From: Planctomycetota bacterium
Lineage (GTDB): Bacteria; Planctomycetota; Planctomycetia; Pirellulales; PNKZ01
Direction of reading: 5' to 3'
Assembly: GCA_018242585.1 (NCBI GenBank)
Contig: JAFEBQ010000041.1
Span: 123,288-187,287, forward strand
DNA length: 64,000 bases
The position numbers were made by a program, and so were the translations under genes. Each line of letters starts with the position of its first letter. Position 1 is the first letter of the stretch. The notes beneath the pieces are model-generated. The model saw only the letters and a list, made by a program, of their open reading frames with translations, made no database searches and was not told where the DNA came from. Positions 61,393 to 64,000 of this stretch are shown piece by piece.

Positions 61393-62607
61393 TCATTCAC
61401 TAATCGCTTCCAGGCGCGGGCGGTTGTCTGTTTGCAGCGGTGTGAAGATTGCCGCGATCGTCCAGGCGACGATGGCGATGCCCCACATGGCGGCCATGGC
61501 CCACACCGGCGAAAATCCAAGCTTGTTCTCGGCCTTGTCCCAGCCGAATTCGACCAGCACCGCCACCGCGGCCAGATTCACCAGCCCCAGCGGCAGCATC
61601 ACCTTCCAGGCCAGGTCCATCAGTTGGTCAAAGCGGAACCGCGGCCAACTCCAACGGGCGAGCATGAAGAACACGATCACCGCCAGCACCTTCCCTTGCA
61701 GCACCAGGACCCGCATGATCGCTTCAAACCAGGTGACTTCATCCTTGCTGCTGCCGGTCAGGCCCCAGAAGTGCCAGCCGCCGAAGAACAAAATCACGAT
61801 CAGGAACGCCGCTGTCACCATGTGCAAGAACTCGGCGATCAAGAACATCAAGAGCCGCATGCCGGCGTACTCGGTGTGATAACCGCCAACGAGCTCCTGT
61901 TCGCACTCGGGCAAGTCGAACGGCAACCGCGCCGCCTCGGCAAAGGCCGCCACGACAAACGTGACGAAACCGATCGGCTGCAAGAACATGTTCCAAACGC
62001 CTGTCGAGGCCTGCTGGTCGATGACGTTTTCGAGCCGCAGTGAGCCACTCATCAGCACCACGCCCAACAGCCCCAGCCCCAAGGGCAATTCATAGGCGAT
62101 CAACTGGGCACTGCTGCGCAGGCCGCCCAGGAAGCTGTACTTGCTGTTGCTGGCCCAACCGCCCAGGATCACGCCGTACACCGCGATGCTCGACAAGGCA
62201 AAGACGTAGATAATGCCGACATCGAAAGCTGGCGCCACGCAAAGCTGAATCGGCTGCTCGACTCCTTCGATGCCCAAGTCCTTCGGCAGCACGCTGCCAA
62301 ACGGAATCGCGGCAAAGATCGCCAGCGCCGCCGTCAGGATCACGATCGGCGCAATGGTGAACAAACCGCGATCAACCTGAGCCGGCGTGTTCTCTTCCTT
62401 GAAGATAAACTTCAGGCCGTCGGCCAGCGGTTGGCCCAGGCCGAAGAGCTTGAACTTGGTGAGCGGGATGCCGACGCGGTTGGGGCCCACGCGGTCCTGC
62501 GTCCAAGCGGCGATCCACCGCTCGAGCAGCACCAAATAGGCCGCCGCCGTCATCAGCCCCCCGATCATCAGGGCAATCTTCACCAGCGCGACTACCACCG
62601 TTTCCAT
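61393..62607 (-). CDS. nuoH: NADH-quinone oxidoreductase subunit H
   Basis: A 404-residue membrane subunit that helps form the quinone-binding site and links the arms of complex I. Seen: LLERWIAAWTQDRVGPNRVG, FEQ-like PLADGLKFIFKEENTPAQVD split here as GLKFIFKEENTP, FAEAARLPFDLPECEQELVGGYHTEYAG split here as AARLPFDLPECEQELVGGYH and RWSWPRFRFDQLMDLAWK. The ATG 62605-62607 has AGGTGA seven bases upstream. Inserts between helices make it longer than the usual 325-345 residues. It starts 76 bases after the end of nuoG. Confidence 0.97.
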   Translation of the reverse strand: METVVVALVKIALMIGGLMTAAAYLVLLERWIAAWTQDRVGPNRVGIPLTKFKLFGLGQPLADGLKFIFKEENTPAQVDRGLFTIAPIVILTAALAIFAAIPFGSVLPKDLGIEGVEQPIQLCVAPAFDVGIIYVFALSSIAVYGVILGGWASNSKYSFLGGLRSSAQLIAYELPLGLGLLGVVLMSGSLRLENVIDQQASTGVWNMFLQPIGFVTFVVAAFAEAARLPFDLPECEQELVGGYHTEYAGMRLLMFLIAEFLHMVTAAFLIVILFFGGWHFWGLTGSSKDEVTWFEAIMRVLVLQGKVLAVIVFFMLARWSWPRFRFDQLMDLAWKVMLPLGLVNLAAVAVLVEFGWDKAENKLGFSPVWAMAAMWGIAIVAWTIAAIFTPLQTDNRPRLEAISE

Positions 62608-62683
62608 CGCCAATTCACCTGCGGACGTTGATACGAACTTGTTCTCGATATGCGGCACGCGACGTTTCGCGCGCCCAGGGCTC

Positions 62684-64000
62684 TTAGGCCGGCGCGGCGG
62701 CCGCAGTTGTTGCCGCCGCTTCGCCATTAGCCAGTTGATTCAATTTTAGGTCGACGCCTTGCTCGGGCACTTCGGAACCGGCCAGCGAGAAGTACGGAAT
62801 CGCGGCGGCCAGTTCGCTGAGCACCTTGCGGGCGTTGTACAGCCCAGTCCGATCCGACAGCCGCCAGTAGAGCGCCCCCTCGGGCACCACGCCGGCCGGT
62901 GGACGAATGGCCCAGCGAACCGATTGCAGCCGATCGTTGGCGTTGACGAACGAGCCATCGCGCTCGGCAAAGGCACCGGCCGGCAACCGCCAATCGGCCC
63001 GCTCCCAGAGCGGCGAGTTGAACATGTCCTGCACGACTACCACGCCGACCTTGTCAAAGACCACCGACTCGGCGTCATTGATCCACGGGTGTGGGTAACC
63101 GGCCGTGATCCACAAGCCGCCGAACTCTCCTTGCGCGGCCTTGGCCAGCACATCTTCCCAGCGCGGCACCGCGTGCATGTAGTGCTGGACGACTTTCTCG
63201 ACACCGCGGCGGTTCGGGCACTTCTCGGCGCGAATCGTGAAGCCGTTCTTGAACTTCTCGTCTTCGCCGACCACCGGTACCGGGCCCAGGGCCAGGTAAG
63301 CCTGGGGATCGAACGAACGGACCAACTCGGCCAACAGGTACGCCTCTTCCACGGTCAAATGCGGCGACAAGACCGCAGCCAGCCGGCCGGCCGATTGCAG
63401 CGCGGCCTTCAACTGGACCGCCACATCGTGCCATTCGACGTTCACGTGGCCAGGGCCCTGGCGACGACCGGGGAGCGTGAGCCGCTCGGGGCTGTGAATG
63501 TAGTGAAAGCCGTAACGCCCTTCGTCGCACATCCACCACTGGTTGATGTGCGGGTTCTCGCGCGGCTTCAAACGGTGAACCGTGTCTTGATTCTCTTCGA
63601 TCGTGATCGAGCAGCCCGTCGCACAGCCGGTGCAAACGCTGTTGTGCTTGCGCATGAACCAGACGCGCTGCCGATACAGGAAGTCCTTGTCCCCCAGCGC
63701 GCCAACCGGGCACAGATCGACCACGTTGCCCGACATCTTGTTGGCCAGCGGGTAGCCGGGAAAGACGTCGATCTCTTCGTGGCTGCCGCGGTTGATGACC
63801 AGTAGCTCGCTGGTGCCGGTGATTTCGCGCGTAAAGCGGACACAGCGCGTACACATCACACAGCGGTCGACGAACAGCGTGACCGTGTCACCCATCTCGC
63901 GGCGACGGCTGGTGAAGGGTTGAACGTCGGCGCGGCGCTCGGGCTGGCCGTGTTCGAAGTGATAGTCCTGCAACAGGCACTCGCCCGCCTTGTCGCAGAT
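62684..64000 (-). CDS. nuoG: NADH-quinone oxidoreductase subunit G (cut by window edge)
   Basis: 439 codons of the Fe-S subunit NuoG; the N-terminal [2Fe-2S] domain lies outside. Present are the His/Cys cluster region (ICDKAGECLLQDYH, with CxxC...H type ligands), the [4Fe-4S] set DRCVMCTRCVRF with CPVGAL, and the molybdopterin-type domain entrance CTGCATGCSITIEE. The C-terminal molybdopterin-like domain is short, so the whole protein would be much shorter than the 780-900 residues of E. coli NuoG. The last residues are Ala-rich. nuoA-F are expected upstream, beyond the window. Confidence 0.95.
   Translation of the reverse strand: MCDKAGECLLQDYHFEHGQPERRADVQPFTSRRREMGDTVTLFVDRCVMCTRCVRFTREITGTSELLVINRGSHEEIDVFPGYPLANKMSGNVVDLCPVGALGDKDFLYRQRVWFMRKHNSVCTGCATGCSITIEENQDTVHRLKPRENPHINQWWMCDEGRYGFHYIHSPERLTLPGRRQGPGHVNVEWHDVAVQLKAALQSAGRLAAVLSPHLTVEEAYLLAELVRSFDPQAYLALGPVPVVGEDEKFKNGFTIRAEKCPNRRGVEKVVQHYMHAVPRWEDVLAKAAQGEFGGLWITAGYPHPWINDAESVVFDKVGVVVVQDMFNSPLWERADWRLPAGAFAERDGSFVNANDRLQSVRWAIRPPAGVVPEGALYWRLSDRTGLYNARKVLSELAAAIPYFSLAGSEVPEQGVDLKLNQLANGEAAATTAAAAPA

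Overview
The window reads as a chromosomal segment of a GC-rich planctomycete, most likely of the Pirellulales type. The evidence is exported sulfatases with the CxPSR motif, a BBP7-like outer-membrane barrel protein, LPS genes (lpxB, lptF/G), a long MORN-repeat lipoprotein, frequent GTG/TTG starts, and many short palindromic intergenic elements. No phage, plasmid or rRNA signature was seen. One tRNA (Asp, GTC) is present. The assignment is inference from gene content, not from a marker-gene tree.

Layout. 1-6.1 kb: the 5' part of clpX, a small membrane protein, and two secreted sulfatases. Between the sulfatases lies a DUF559 (Vsr-like nuclease) gene embedded in paired-hairpin repeats. 6.1-19.1 kb: a hybrid sensor kinase, a leuB-type dehydrogenase, miaE, an SDR, a MORN lipoprotein, a di-haem cytochrome c peroxidase with a long Ala/Pro/Lys linker, an aquaporin, thiol peroxidase and a secreted transglutaminase-like protein. 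19.1-28.3 kb: a DUF433/DUF5615 toxin-antitoxin-like pair, tRNA-Asp, surE, a two-gene membrane-protein operon, enolase, phosphatidylethanolamine synthesis (psd, pssA), ribE and rsmA. 28.4-40.3 kb: a PIG-L deacetylase, a very large fatty acyl-AMP ligase / ACP / alpha-oxoamine synthase fusion facing a GNAT-type acyltransferase that resembles bacterial ceramide synthase, a BBP7 barrel, a sodium:solute symporter and a TraB/GumN-like protein. 40.4-50.6 kb: an envelope region in which lptF/G leads three tandem paralogous GT-C membrane glycosyltransferases on the minus strand. Divergent from it run a GT2-like gene, lpxB, a site-2 protease and an SGNH-like hydrolase. 50.6-53.7 kb: Mrp/ApbC and a degenerate NtrC-like regulator with an overlapping small gene. 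53.9-64 kb: a nuo (complex I) operon running nuoG-H-I-J-K-L-M-N on the minus strand, cut by the window edge in nuoG.

How it fits together. The psd/pssA pair makes PE, and lpxB, lptF/G and the GT-C genes build and decorate the outer leaflet. The FAAL-ACP-AONS fusion plus the ceramide-synthase-like acyltransferase could make a sphingolipid-like or other long-chain aminoketone lipid; this is the most promising candidate for an undescribed system. The second is the DUF559 nuclease gene whose stop codon lies at the apex of one hairpin of a repeat family found at six places in the window. At least seven unrelated repeat families here share the same design: two inverted arms, often hairpins themselves, around a short spacer. 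All sit between genes.
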